This document shows positions 1-9,629 of a stretch of 64,000 bases of DNA, piece by piece. The translations under genes and the position numbers were made by a program. The first letter of the stretch is position 1, and each line of letters opens with the position of its first letter. The notes below the pieces were generated by a model that ran no database searches, was not told where the DNA came from, and worked only from the letters and a program-made list of their open reading frames with translations. This DNA is from UBA7672 sp040398425. GTDB lineage: Bacteria > Pseudomonadota > Alphaproteobacteria > Caulobacterales > Hyphomonadaceae. The DNA lies in contig JBBATZ010000002.1 of assembly GCA_040398425.1 (NCBI GenBank), forward strand, positions 62,001-126,000. Reading direction: 5' to 3'.

Positions 1-59
1 CCCGACGCATCGATCAGGTAGACATGGCTGGTGGCGTCGACGGGGCGTTGCACGGGCAT
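1..59 (-). CDS. polA: DNA polymerase I, N-terminal fragment
   Basis: Only the first 19 codons lie in the window; the gene continues past the left edge. The minus strand reads an ATG at 59-57 preceded by a clear AGGAGA ribosome site about seven bases upstream. The peptide begins MPVQRPVDATSHVYLIDASG. A short N-terminal tail followed by H-V-Y-L-I-D-x-S-G is the usual opening of the 5'-3' exonuclease domain of alphaproteobacterial PolA, with the aspartate of LID being a metal ligand. The identification rests on this short motif, so another FEN-type nuclease is possible. Confidence 0.6.
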   Translation of the reverse strand, partial: MPVQRPVDATSHVYLIDAS

Positions 60-444
60 CGGAAGTCTCCTGTCCGCCTCACCTAACAGGCCGTGAAGGC
101 GTCTGCCAGCGCGCCGAAAATCGAGCTGTGAACGGGGTCGAGTCAGCAGCGCGATTTCGCGCGGGAAGATTGCGGTCGGCTGCCGCACAATAGCGAAAGC
201 ACGGTCATTACATGCCGTCCCCCGTTCGCGATTTCGTTATCGGAAACCCTGCGGTTCGGTTTGAAGGCTGGATCGGCATTTGCCATCTTTTTGAAGCGGA
301 CCGGGCCCCTCTGGCAGCTGATCAATCCCTGTTGATCGCCTGTGATGTCGGACCGCATCGGGTGGAACCCGGCGCTGGCTCGGATTTCCCCCCTCTTTGA
401 GCTGCATCGGGATTCTTCCCGGCCAACAGACCGAGGAGCAAAAC
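60..444. other. Intergenic stretch, no supported gene
   Basis: This 385-base stretch separates polA from a run of decayed genes. Short open frames exist on both strands, but none has a convincing ribosome site together with a recognisable protein. It contains a dyad with arms gatcaa at 320-325 and ttgatc at 332-337. I see no tRNA-like or terminator-like structure. Since the genes to its right are broken, part of it may be the remains of older coding sequence. Confidence 0.5.
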
Positions 445-611
445 ATGCACACCCAATGGTTCAAGGCCCTGCTGTTTCGGCATGGCGTGATCCAGGAACA
501 GATAGATGCAGAGCAGCGTGGTCCGAGCCGGATCCGATCCGGCTGTTCCGGCTGAAGCGGCTTCGGCTCGCGCTGAAAGACAGCATGCGGAAGCTTGCTC
601 ACGCGCTTGAA
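445..611 (+). pseudogene. DUF465 (YdcH-like) gene, frameshifted
   Basis: An ATG at 445 follows a strong site (gaggag, seven bases upstream) and opens a protein with MHTQWFKALLFRHGVIQEQI. In that frame it ends at a TGA at 553-555. The other half of the family pattern continues in a second frame from about 522: E-P-D-P-I-R-L-F-R-L-K-R, then LALKDSMRKL. Joined, the two parts give the antiparallel helical hairpin of the small DUF465/YdcH family, whose C-terminal half typically reads R-L-x-x-L-K-x-x-x-L-x-L-K-D. One base missing near 521-527, around ccgag, would explain the break. DUF465 proteins are usually 50-80 residues and their function is unknown. The second frame runs on without a stop, so the natural end is also lost. 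Confidence 0.6.
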
Positions 612-711
612 GGGGAACCCGCCCCGCGCGACCAATCCTTGTCGCTTGCGATACCGACATGGAGAGGCGCGCCCGACGACCGAGCGTCCGTCTCCCATCG
701 GGGGAGCACCC

Positions 712-957
712 ATGCGCATGATCCGGCGCTATGGCGTCGAACTCGAGATCTGCACGCGCACGGGCGGCTTCTGGCTCGATCCGCGCGAACCCGAGCGCAT
801 TGTCGCATGGGTGCAGGGCGAGGGCGACGCCTCGCGCCGGGCGCGCGACGTGGACGTCGCCGGGTACGGCTTCGCCGATGGCGAGGTCGGTAGGCGGCGC
901 CACAGGCAGCGCGAGCTGCACTGGCGCGCGCGCCTCGTCGACGACTTTGACGACTAG
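712..957 (+). pseudogene. Degenerate TFIIB-type zinc-ribbon protein
   Basis: The frame contains YGVELEICTRTGGFWLDP followed by REPERIVAW, which matches the second half of zf-TFIIB proteins (consensus G-V-E-x-D-x-C-P-x-C-G-G-x-W-L-D-x-G-E-L). Similarity extends upstream to about 682, where the expected C-P-x-C-G-x-P-M reads S-P-I-G-G-A-P-M. Of the four zinc cysteines only one survives (codon 751-753); the others are Ser (691), Gly (700) and Thr (760). The longest open frame starts at 595, and an ATG at 712 has a GGGGGAG-like site in front. Without its ligands the ribbon should not bind zinc, so I call it decayed, although an open frame of 81 residues remains. It sits between two other broken genes. 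Confidence 0.45.
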
Positions 958-1035
958 AGTGTTGCGGCCCGGGGCATCTCGTCCCGCCGCTGTCACGCCC
1001 CCCAAACACCCGTCTATCGCCAGCAGGGTCCTGCC

Positions 1036-1959
1036 ATGCCGTTTGACATCTTTGCCCAGTTTGCCGGGCAGCCGATCTGGCTGTGGGCCAGCTTCTATTC
1101 CGCGATCGGTTTCGTGCTCTTGCTCGATCTCGCCGTCGTCAACAACAAGGACGGCGAGATATCAGCCGGCAAGAGCGCCATCATGTGGGCGAGCTTCGCC
1201 ACGTGCGCACTGGCCTTTGCTGGCTACGTCTAATTCCTCTAAGAGCCGGACCTCGCCTTCTACCCCAATGCGGGGGACCTGCGAACGCAGGCGACGGTGC
1301 AGTATCTCACCGGCTACCTTCTGGAAACGGCGCTGGCGTTCGACAACATATTCGTCATCTCGATGATCATGGCGTTCTTCGCCGCGTCGCCCGCCTACCA
1401 GCATCGTGTGCTCTTCTGGGGCATCACAGGAGCGATCGTCTTCCGGGCGCTTTTCATCGGCGCGGGATCGGTGATCGTCAGCCAGCTGGCGTGGGTGCTC
1501 TACATATTCGCGGCCGTGCTGATGTTCAGCAGCTGGAAAATGCTGAGGTCGATCGGCGAGACGCACACCGCGCCGGACACGGGCTGGATCGTGCGTCTGG
1601 TGGAGCGTTTCGTGCCGGTCACGCCGACCGTCACCAACCACAACTTGTTCGTTCGCCAACCGGATGCTGCGGGCCGTCTGGTGCTCTACGCCACGCCGCT
1701 GTTCCTCGCACTGACCTCGATTGAGGTGGCGGATGTCATCCTCGCAATCGACAGCGTGCCCGCGATCTTCGCGGTGACCCGTGACCCGTTCATTGTTTAC
1801 ACCTCGAACATGTTTGCCATCCTCGGGCTGCGCTCGATGTATTTCATGCTGGCGGCTGCGGTGGATCGGTTCGTTTATCTCAAGGTTGGCCTGGCCGCGG
1901 TGCTGGTGCTGATCGGCGGCGCCAATATGGCCTTGCTGTGGAAGACGCGGCGGGCCTGA
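1036..1959 (+). pseudogene. TerC-family membrane protein with two in-frame stops
   Basis: The frame encodes a TerC/Alx-type integral membrane protein. Family members are multi-pass proteins implicated in manganese export and tellurite or pH stress. Visible hallmarks are LLLDLAVVNNKDGEISAGKS near the start and, later, the helix containing E-T-A-L-A-F-D-N-I-F-V with the conserved acidic and Asn residues, then S-I-E-V-A-D-V-I-L-A-I-D-S-V-P-A-I-F-A. Two ochre codons interrupt the frame at 1231-1233 and 1240-1242, reading Y-V-stop-F-L-stop-E-P-D. Both sit where family members commonly carry aromatic residues, and reading through gives a complete protein of about 307 residues. An alternative start at 1297 would give a 220-residue product lacking the first helices. 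Likely a pseudogene or a pair of base-call errors. Confidence 0.75.
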
Positions 1960-2073
1960 CGGTTCGCATGCAGATGACCAAAGCGGGCAGCAAACTCAAC
2001 AAGTCTCTGCTCCACGGGAATTTAATGAATCCCTGCCACGATCGCAGCGTTTACTGCGTTCGGGGATACGCCT

Positions 2074-4245
<2,172 letters not shown>

Positions 4246-4446
4246 CCCCCACACACGCCTGTGATCTCGTCCGGATCGCGCTGCCATGCGCTGCGCGGCC
4301 ATGATTGTTCCGCATTTCCGGGGCTGAATGCCCGTTCGCGGCGCTGATCGGGGCGGGTGCATCGCCTTGCGAACGGCCAGCTTTAAGGCCAGTGTTCGCG
4401 GCGAAACCAGCCGGGTTCGCGGCTGTTTGTACGGAGTTCTGTCCTG

Positions 4447-5946
4447 ATGCCGGCCAAGTCGTCGAAGCGCTCGCTTCTGATCAAGCTCGGAATTCCCGTG
4501 CTGGGTGTCGCGGCCATCGCAGGCGCATTCTTCGCTCCCGCCCTCCTCAAAGTGCAGGCCCCGGAATTCGCCATTGCCCAGCCCAGTGGCGCGCCGGTTG
4601 CCGTCGGCCGCGCTACGATCGGCGAGGATTTCTCGGCCCTGGCCAAAAGCCTGATGCCCGCCGTCGTCAACATCGCCACCCGCCAGACGGTGGCGCGTGG
4701 CGATGGCCTGCCGGCCTTCGGACCCAACTCGCCGCTCAACGAGTTCAACGACCTTCTGGGCCGGGGGCAGGGCGGGGTGCGCCGCCAGTCCTCGCTTGGT
4801 TCCGGCTTCATCATCGATGCGGCGGGCTACGTTGTCACCAATAACCACGTCATCGAAGGCGCAGACGAGATCGACATCATCCTGTCGGACGGCGCGGTAT
4901 TCCCGGCCAAGCTGGTTGGCGCCGACGAAGACGTCGACCTCGCCCTGCTGAAGTTCGACTCGCCGAATCCGCTGACAGCCGTTCCGTGGGCGAACTCGGA
5001 TGCGGCCGAAGTCGGCCAGTGGGTCGTCGCCATCGGCAACCCGTTCGGCCTGGGCGGCACCGTTACGGCCGGCATCATCTCGGCGCGTAACCGCGATATC
5101 AGCGCGGGCGCCTACGACGATTTCATCCAGACCGACGCGGCCATCAACAAGGGCAACTCGGGTGGTCCGCTGTTCAACCTGCGTGGCGAAGTCGTCGGCA
5201 TCAACACCGCGATCATTTCCCCCGGCGAAGCCGGCGGCTCTGTCGGCGTCGGCTTCTCGGTTCCGGCCAACTTCGCGAAGGTCGTAATCCAGCAGCTGCG
5301 CGAATTCGGCGCGACGCGCCGTGGCACGATGGGCCTCACTGCGCGCTCGGTCGACCAGACCACCGCGGAAGCCTACGGCCTCAAGACGGCGCAAGGCGCC
5401 ATCGTCACGTCCGTCACCAAGGGCGGCGCAGCCGAGGCCGCTGGCCTGAAACAGGGCGACCTGATCACCACGCTCAACAACCAGCAGATCAAGGAAAGCC
5501 GCGACCTCTTCCGCATCATGGGCGTCACGCAAGTCGGTGCCCAGGTCTCGGTCCGTTATCTGCGCAATGGCCAGCAGGGCACGGCCACCGTGAAGCTGAC
5601 TGCTGCGTCCAAGGCGGCCGCCGCCAAGCCGGAAGACAAGGACGTCGCGACTGCGCTCAGCAACATTCTCGGCATAAAGTTCAAGGTTATCGAGGATGGC
5701 GATCGCCGCCGCCGCAGCATCCCGAACTCTGTGCGTGGTGTGCTGGTCGAAAGCATCGAGACTGGCTCCGACGCTCTCGGCAAGATCCCGCTCGGCGCGG
5801 TCGTCACCGAGGTCAACTTCCAGCCTGTCTCCTCGCCCGAACAAGCCATCGCCGCTGCCGAGGCGGCCAAGGCCGCTGGCAAGCCCGTCCTGCTCCAGCT
5901 CTGGGGCGAAGACGAAGTGAGCTATGTCGCCGTCCGGGCGCGTTAG
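4447..5946 (+). CDS. DegP/DegQ-type periplasmic serine protease
   Basis: A 499-residue Do-family protease and chaperone of the cell envelope. One N-terminal hydrophobic segment (residues 10-30) acts as a signal anchor or signal peptide. The trypsin-like domain carries the catalytic triad: His134 in TNNHVIEG, Asp164 in DEDVDLALLK and Ser238 in NKGNSGGPLF. Two PDZ domains follow: one around 285-370 with the motif A-E-A-A-G-L-K-Q-G-D, and a shorter one at the C-terminus. The start at 4447 is preceded by a ggag site. The 200 bases before the gene show no other gene. It degrades or refolds misfolded envelope proteins; whether it is DegP- or DegS-like cannot be settled by sight. Confidence 0.92.
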   Translation: MPAKSSKRSLLIKLGIPVLGVAAIAGAFFAPALLKVQAPEFAIAQPSGAPVAVGRATIGEDFSALAKSLMPAVVNIATRQTVARGDGLPAFGPNSPLNEFNDLLGRGQGGVRRQSSLGSGFIIDAAGYVVTNNHVIEGADEIDIILSDGAVFPAKLVGADEDVDLALLKFDSPNPLTAVPWANSDAAEVGQWVVAIGNPFGLGGTVTAGIISARNRDISAGAYDDFIQTDAAINKGNSGGPLFNLRGEVVGINTAIISPGEAGGSVGVGFSVPANFAKVVIQQLREFGATRRGTMGLTARSVDQTTAEAYGLKTAQGAIVTSVTKGGAAEAAGLKQGDLITTLNNQQIKESRDLFRIMGVTQVGAQVSVRYLRNGQQGTATVKLTAASKAAAAKPEDKDVATALSNILGIKFKVIEDGDRRRRSIPNSVRGVLVESIETGSDALGKIPLGAVVTEVNFQPVSSPEQAIAAAEAAKAAGKPVLLQLWGEDEVSYVAVRAR

Positions 5947-5953
5947 GGGCGAC

Positions 5954-5967
5954 GTCACACATGTGAC
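5954..5967. promoter_or_regulatory. Short inverted repeat upstream of AraC gene
   Basis: The arms gtcaca and tgtgac are separated by two bases and centred about 37 bases before the regulator gene. Such a dyad could be an operator for the downstream regulator, but AraC proteins usually prefer direct repeats, so this is only a candidate. Confidence 0.2.
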
Positions 5968-5997
5968 AACCGGCGAAGCATCCGGGGTCGTGACAGG

Positions 5998-6852
5998 ATG
6001 CTGACCGTCCGCCGGGCGTCCGCATCGCCCCACCTGCGGCCGGTAGTCAGCAGCTTTACGGAGCGCAAGGGTCATTTCCGCGAGATGTCGCTGATGCGGC
6101 CTCTGCCGGCCAGACCGGAGCAGATTCTCGAAATCTACCTGGCCGAGTGCTATTGGGTGAAGCGGACGGATGCGGGGTTCGGTCTCAGTCCCGACGCGGC
6201 GGTCGTCGGACCAATGACAGAGCCTCGCGTTGAACTCGGATTCGTTGGCGAGATCGAGACGTTCACCATCCACTTTCGGCCCACCGGACTCTCGCGGCTG
6301 TTCGGCATTCCGATGGACACGCTGGCGAATGACGCCGGCGCGGTATCCGATGTTTTGGGCGAGCTGGGTCGGAAGCTGGTCGACAACGTGCGCAGGGCGC
6401 CCTCCTTTGCGCAGAGGGTCGAGATCGCCGAGGCCTGGACAAGTCAGCTGCTTGCGGATGCTCGCGCCACCAACGCCGTCGATCATGTTGCGTCCCTGCT
6501 TGCTGCCGAGCACGGAAGCCATGATGTTCGGACGCTCGCGCGGCGGGCAGATCTGAGCTCGCGACAGCTCCAGCGCAGGTTCGTGGATCAGGTCGGAGTA
6601 GCGCCCAAGCTGTATGCAAGGCTCTGTCGTATCGCCGGCGTCATCCGGGCGCGAAACGTGGCGCCTTCGCGTACAATGACCGACCTGGCCTACGACTTCG
6701 AGTTTGCGGATCAGGCGCACCTTACGCGGGAGTTTCGTACCCTCTCAGGCCGTAACCCCGTGGATTTTTTCCGGGCTGCCGCCGCAGTTCCTGAAACCGA
6801 AACCTCGCCTGGTGTCCGATTTGTTCAAGCTCGCCAGTTGGCGAGGCGCTAA
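5998..6852 (+). CDS. AraC-family transcriptional regulator
   Basis: A 284-residue protein. The C-terminal 100 residues carry two helix-turn-helix units: D-V-R-T-L-A-R-R-A-D-L-S-S-R-Q-L-Q-R-R-F, and a second around Y-D-F-E-F-A-D-Q-A-H-L-T-R-E-F ending in the family hallmark S-G-R-N-P-V-D-F-F. The N-terminal half resembles the ligand-sensing domain of DUF6597-type AraC regulators. It is 30 bases upstream of a secreted SnoaL-like protein on the same strand, so it probably controls or is co-transcribed with that gene. The ATG at 5998 has only a weak ribosome site; an internal Met near residue 30 is possible. Confidence 0.88.
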   Translation: MLTVRRASASPHLRPVVSSFTERKGHFREMSLMRPLPARPEQILEIYLAECYWVKRTDAGFGLSPDAAVVGPMTEPRVELGFVGEIETFTIHFRPTGLSRLFGIPMDTLANDAGAVSDVLGELGRKLVDNVRRAPSFAQRVEIAEAWTSQLLADARATNAVDHVASLLAAEHGSHDVRTLARRADLSSRQLQRRFVDQVGVAPKLYARLCRIAGVIRARNVAPSRTMTDLAYDFEFADQAHLTREFRTLSGRNPVDFFRAAAAVPETETSPGVRFVQARQLARR

Positions 6853-6882
6853 CCCGGGCTGATCCAGCTTCGGGAGATAGTC

Positions 6883-7410
6883 ATGAACCGCCGAACCATC
6901 CTGACGCTTCTCGGCATAGGAGCCGCCGCCATGGTCACCACCAGCCCTGCCCAGGCCGAAACGCCTGGAGACGCCGACGTTTCGGCCATACGCGCCCTCA
7001 TCAAGGCTTATCAAACCAGCTGGAATACAAGCGATCTCGACGCCATGGGCCAGTTCTACCGGCAGGACATTCACTGGGTAAATGTGAAGGGCATGCACTG
7101 GCGTGGTTTCGAGGAGGTTGATCGCGCCCACCGCGTGTTCTTCGATGTCATGTTTCGCGGAACGCGGCAGGACATGGAAGAAATCGAAAGCATCACATTG
7201 ACGGCTCCGGGTGTTGCGATTGCGGTCGTGCGGTGGCTTCACGGCGCCTATACGACGCCATCCGGCAACCAGGTTGCTCCCCAGAATACCCGCATGACGC
7301 TTGTACTTGCCAAAGGTGAGGACGGCTGGAAGATCGTTCAGGGCTGCAATGTCGAGGTCGATGCACAAGCCGCGCGTTTCGACCCCATCCGCGGCCAAAA
7401 GCCAGGCTGA
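6883..7410 (+). CDS. Secreted SgcJ/EcaC-type (SnoaL-like, DUF4440) protein
   Basis: A 175-residue protein with an N-terminal signal peptide (MNRRTILTLLGIGAAAMVTT, cleavage near A-Q-A-E). The rest is an NTF2/SnoaL-fold domain: D-V-S-A-I-R-A-L-I-K-A-Y-Q-T-S-W-N-T-S-D-L-D-A-M, then the W-x-N-V-x-G-x-x-W-x-G-x-x-E motif typical of SgcJ/EcaC proteins, and a closing strand D-G-W-K-I-V. Members bind small molecules, and most have no known substrate. It has a gggag ribosome site and follows the AraC gene by 30 bases, which suggests one transcript. The NRR start could also fit Tat export, but no clear S/T-R-R-x-F-L-K motif is present. Confidence 0.8.
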   Translation: MNRRTILTLLGIGAAAMVTTSPAQAETPGDADVSAIRALIKAYQTSWNTSDLDAMGQFYRQDIHWVNVKGMHWRGFEEVDRAHRVFFDVMFRGTRQDMEEIESITLTAPGVAIAVVRWLHGAYTTPSGNQVAPQNTRMTLVLAKGEDGWKIVQGCNVEVDAQAARFDPIRGQKPG

Positions 7411-7426
7411 GCGCCAGCCTGTCGCT

Positions 7427-8308
7427 TCAGTCGGCGATCTCTTCGACGCCGTAACCCTGGAAGAATAGCGCAGCTCGCAAATCGGTGTGCTGAATGCGAG
7501 CGCGCGTCTCCGCGGCCACGATGGGCTTGGCCTTGTAGGCCACGCCCAGACCCGCCGCACGGATCATGTCGAGATCGTTGGCGCCGTCGCCCATCGCGAG
7601 CGCATCGTCCGCCGAGCCGCCGATCGCCGCTGTCTCTTCCAGCAGCGCCGTCAGCTTCGCCTCACGCCCGAGGATCGGCATGCCGACCTCGCCCGTCAGA
7701 GCTGCGCCATCGTCGATCAGCGTGTTGGCGCGATCCGCATCGAACCCGGCCATCTGCGCCACGCGCGAGGTAAAATAGCGGAACCCGCCCGAAACCAGCA
7801 CGCACCGCGCACCATGCGCCTTCATCGTCGCGACCAGCTCGCGCGCGCCGGGATTGAGCCGCACTCGCTCGCGATGACACGCTTCAAGCGCTGAATGATT
7901 CAGCCCCTTCAGCATCGCCACGCGCTGGGTGAGGGCGGCTGCGAAATCGAGCTCGCCCCGCATGGCCCGTTCGGTAATCGCCGACACCTCGGCTTTCAGC
8001 CCCGCAAAGTCCGCCAGCTCATCGAGGCATTCCTGACCGATAATGGTCGAATCCATATCGGAGATCAGCAACCGCTTGCGCCGGTTCCCTGCCGGCGTGA
8101 TAGCCCAGTCAGCGCCAATCGACGCCGTTTCCTCATCAAGCCAGCGCACCAGGTCCGCGCCGCCTGCCACGCTCCGCTCTGCCAGGCTCCATCCCGCGCC
8201 AGAACGGTCGGACACGCCGCCCGTCGCTCCGGGAGCCCGCGTTGCAAGCAGGCTTGCATCGCCGTCACGCGAAACGAGTGTCAGGACTAGGTCGATCGGC
8301 TGGGTCAT
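7427..8308 (-). CDS. serB: Phosphoserine phosphatase
   Basis: A 293-residue HAD-superfamily enzyme that makes L-serine from phosphoserine in the last step of the phosphorylated serine pathway. The nucleophile motif DMDSTII puts the catalytic Asp at residue 84 and the general acid at 86. Motif II is V-L-V-S-G-G-F, and the metal-binding motif is A-M-G-D-G-A-N-D-L-D-M, both as expected for SerB. The N-terminal 80 residues correspond to the degenerate ACT-like extension of proteobacterial SerB. It is transcribed divergently from miaA, with 116 bases between the starts for both promoters. Confidence 0.95.
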   Translation of the reverse strand: MTQPIDLVLTLVSRDGDASLLATRAPGATGGVSDRSGAGWSLAERSVAGGADLVRWLDEETASIGADWAITPAGNRRKRLLISDMDSTIIGQECLDELADFAGLKAEVSAITERAMRGELDFAAALTQRVAMLKGLNHSALEACHRERVRLNPGARELVATMKAHGARCVLVSGGFRYFTSRVAQMAGFDADRANTLIDDGAALTGEVGMPILGREAKLTALLEETAAIGGSADDALAMGDGANDLDMIRAAGLGVAYKAKPIVAAETRARIQHTDLRAALFFQGYGVEEIAD

Positions 8309-8424
8309 GCTGCCTAAGTTATGGACGTGGCTTGCTGCTCGCGTTAGGGCGGGCCTCGCGCTCTATCAGGCCACACCGGCTCAGGTAAACAGCCGGTGCG
8401 CCAAGTTGGGGTTATTGAACAGCC

Positions 8425-9357
8425 ATGCGTCCCGCGATTCTCATCCACGGACCGACGGCCAGCGGCAAGACCAGGCTGGCGATCGCGCTCGCGCGCCGGC
8501 ACGATGGCGAGATCGTCAATGCCGACGCCATGCAGTGCTATGCCGATCTAAATGTCCTGACCGCTCGTCCCGATGCAGAAGAACTCGCCGCCGCGCCGCA
8601 TCACCTGTTTGGAACCATCGATGCCGCCACGCGCCATTCCGCGGCCGCCTGGGCTAAGGATGCCGCGGCCAGGATCGCGGAGCTGAATGCAGCGGACAAG
8701 ACGCCCATTGTGGTCGGTGGCACGGGTCTTTACCTGTCGGCGCTGACAGATGGCCTGTCCGATGTGCCTGGCATTCCTGACGATGTGCGGGCCAAGGCGC
8801 GCACCACGGTTGAGGCGGATCCCGCCGCCGCATGGGCGCATCTCATCACCCGCGATCCGCAGATCAGCGACCGCGTCGATCCCACCGACAAGCAACGCAT
8901 GTCCCGCGCCCTCGAAGTGCTTCTTGCCACGGGCAAGCCGCTGTCCAGCTTCCACGGCCAGGCCGCGCCCGTCCTGCCGCCCGGCGCCTGGGTCGGCGTC
9001 ACCCTTACGCCGCCGCGCGAGAAGACCTACGAACGCATCAACGCCCGTGTCGACGTGATGATGCGCCACGGCGCGCTCGAGGAAGCCCGCCGCCTCTGGG
9101 AGCGCCGGCTGGACTCCTCCGTCCCCGCCATGCGCGCGCACGGCATGCCGGGCTTCTGCGACTATTTCGAAGACCGGGTGACCCTCCAGGAAGCCCTCGA
9201 CCGCTGTAAACGCGACACCCGCCGCTACGCCAAGCGCCAGATGACCTGGATAGCCCACCAGTTCACCCTCTGGCCCCGCCTCCCCTCCGAAGACCTTCAG
9301 CTCCGCACGCGCGTCATCTCGGATATCTGGGCGGAGGGGCAGCTTCCGCCGGATTAG
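8425..9357 (+). CDS. miaA: tRNA dimethylallyltransferase
   Basis: MiaA transfers an isopentenyl group from DMAPP to N6 of A37 in tRNAs reading UNN codons. The 310-residue length is normal. The Walker A loop GPTASGKT occupies residues 9-16, followed by I-V-N-A-D-A-M-Q-C-Y (usually N-A-D-S-M-Q-x-Y, so Ser is Ala here), V-G-G-T-G-L-Y near residue 98, and the C-terminal R-x-Y-A-K-R-Q-x-T-W that closes nearly every MiaA. It is followed by the ilv leader region on the same strand. Since MiaA modifies tRNAs that read leucine UUN codons, its place before a Leu/Val attenuator is worth noting but may be chance. Confidence 0.95.
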   Translation: MRPAILIHGPTASGKTRLAIALARRHDGEIVNADAMQCYADLNVLTARPDAEELAAAPHHLFGTIDAATRHSAAAWAKDAAARIAELNAADKTPIVVGGTGLYLSALTDGLSDVPGIPDDVRAKARTTVEADPAAAWAHLITRDPQISDRVDPTDKQRMSRALEVLLATGKPLSSFHGQAAPVLPPGAWVGVTLTPPREKTYERINARVDVMMRHGALEEARRLWERRLDSSVPAMRAHGMPGFCDYFEDRVTLQEALDRCKRDTRRYAKRQMTWIAHQFTLWPRLPSEDLQLRTRVISDIWAEGQLPPD

Positions 9358-9421
9358 GACGGCGGGAGCGTTTTTCGGCCAGAAAACGCACTTCAGGTCA
9401 AATCTTGCCCCTTTACGACCG

Positions 9422-9450
9422 TTGACGCTGCGCGCTTGAAACGGTATTGA
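9422..9450 (+). promoter_or_regulatory. Candidate sigma-70 promoter for the ilv operon
   Basis: TTGACG at 9422-9427 and TATTGA at 9445-9450 are separated by 17 bases. Transcription would begin near 9457, leaving about 25 bases before the leader-peptide ATG with its ribosome site. The -35 is identical to that proposed before the leuA leader. The -10 is only partly canonical. Confidence 0.5.
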
Positions 9451-9481
9451 CCTTTTACTCGCGTTATTAGGAGAAATAGCC

Positions 9482-9538
9482 ATGTCCGGGAGCCTGAAGG
9501 CCCTCGTACTTGTAACTGGATCGCCGCCGGCCTGCTGA
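9482..9538 (+). CDS. ilv operon leader peptide (Leu/Val regulatory peptide)
   Basis: An 18-codon frame encodes MSGSLKALVLVTGSPPAC. It is preceded by a strong AGGAG eight bases from the ATG, in a non-coding gap between miaA and ilvB. The centre reads L-V-L-V with codons ctc-gta-ctt-gta; gta and ctt are uncommon in this GC-rich sequence. Consecutive codons for the operon's end products, followed by an intrinsic terminator, are the signature of ribosome-mediated attenuation. Attenuation of ilvBN is, to my recollection, described in Caulobacter, which supports the reading. Slow translation at Leu/Val codons would leave downstream RNA free to form the antiterminator. Confidence 0.75.
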   Translation: MSGSLKALVLVTGSPPAC

Positions 9539-9598
9539 GAAAGCGGGACCGAACGGCGAGACGTGACATCCAAGGGCCCGAGTGGCCCTTTTTCTTTT
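9529..9598 (+). terminator. Attenuator: intrinsic terminator with competing pairing
   Basis: A perfect seven-base stem (aagggcc at 9572-9578 with ggccctt at 9584-9590, five-base loop) runs straight into a tract of nine T in ten bases at 9589-9598. The 5' arm can instead pair with ggcct at 9529-9533, just before the leader stop codon. A ribosome stalled at the Leu/Val codons (9503-9514) would leave 9529-9533 free and prevent termination, while one that reaches the stop at 9536 would cover it and permit termination. A further stem, tcgccg at 9521-9526 with cggcga at 9554-9559, could act as the protector. The pairing scheme is inferred by eye, without folding energies. Confidence 0.7.
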
Positions 9599-9629
9599 CC
9601 CAAAACCCGAAACACTGACGAGCGGCGAG

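Noticed and set aside
320..337. FNR-type site
   Set aside because: The arms are in the opposite order (gatcaa then ttgatc) and spaced six bases, unlike TTGAT-N4-ATCAA.
5954..5967. CRP/FNR-family operator
   Set aside because: Half sites face the wrong way and are too close. Kept only as an unnamed dyad.
9582..9629. Upstream GTG start for ilvB
   Set aside because: The codon lies inside the attenuator hairpin, and the added residues are encoded by the T-tract and have no family similarity.
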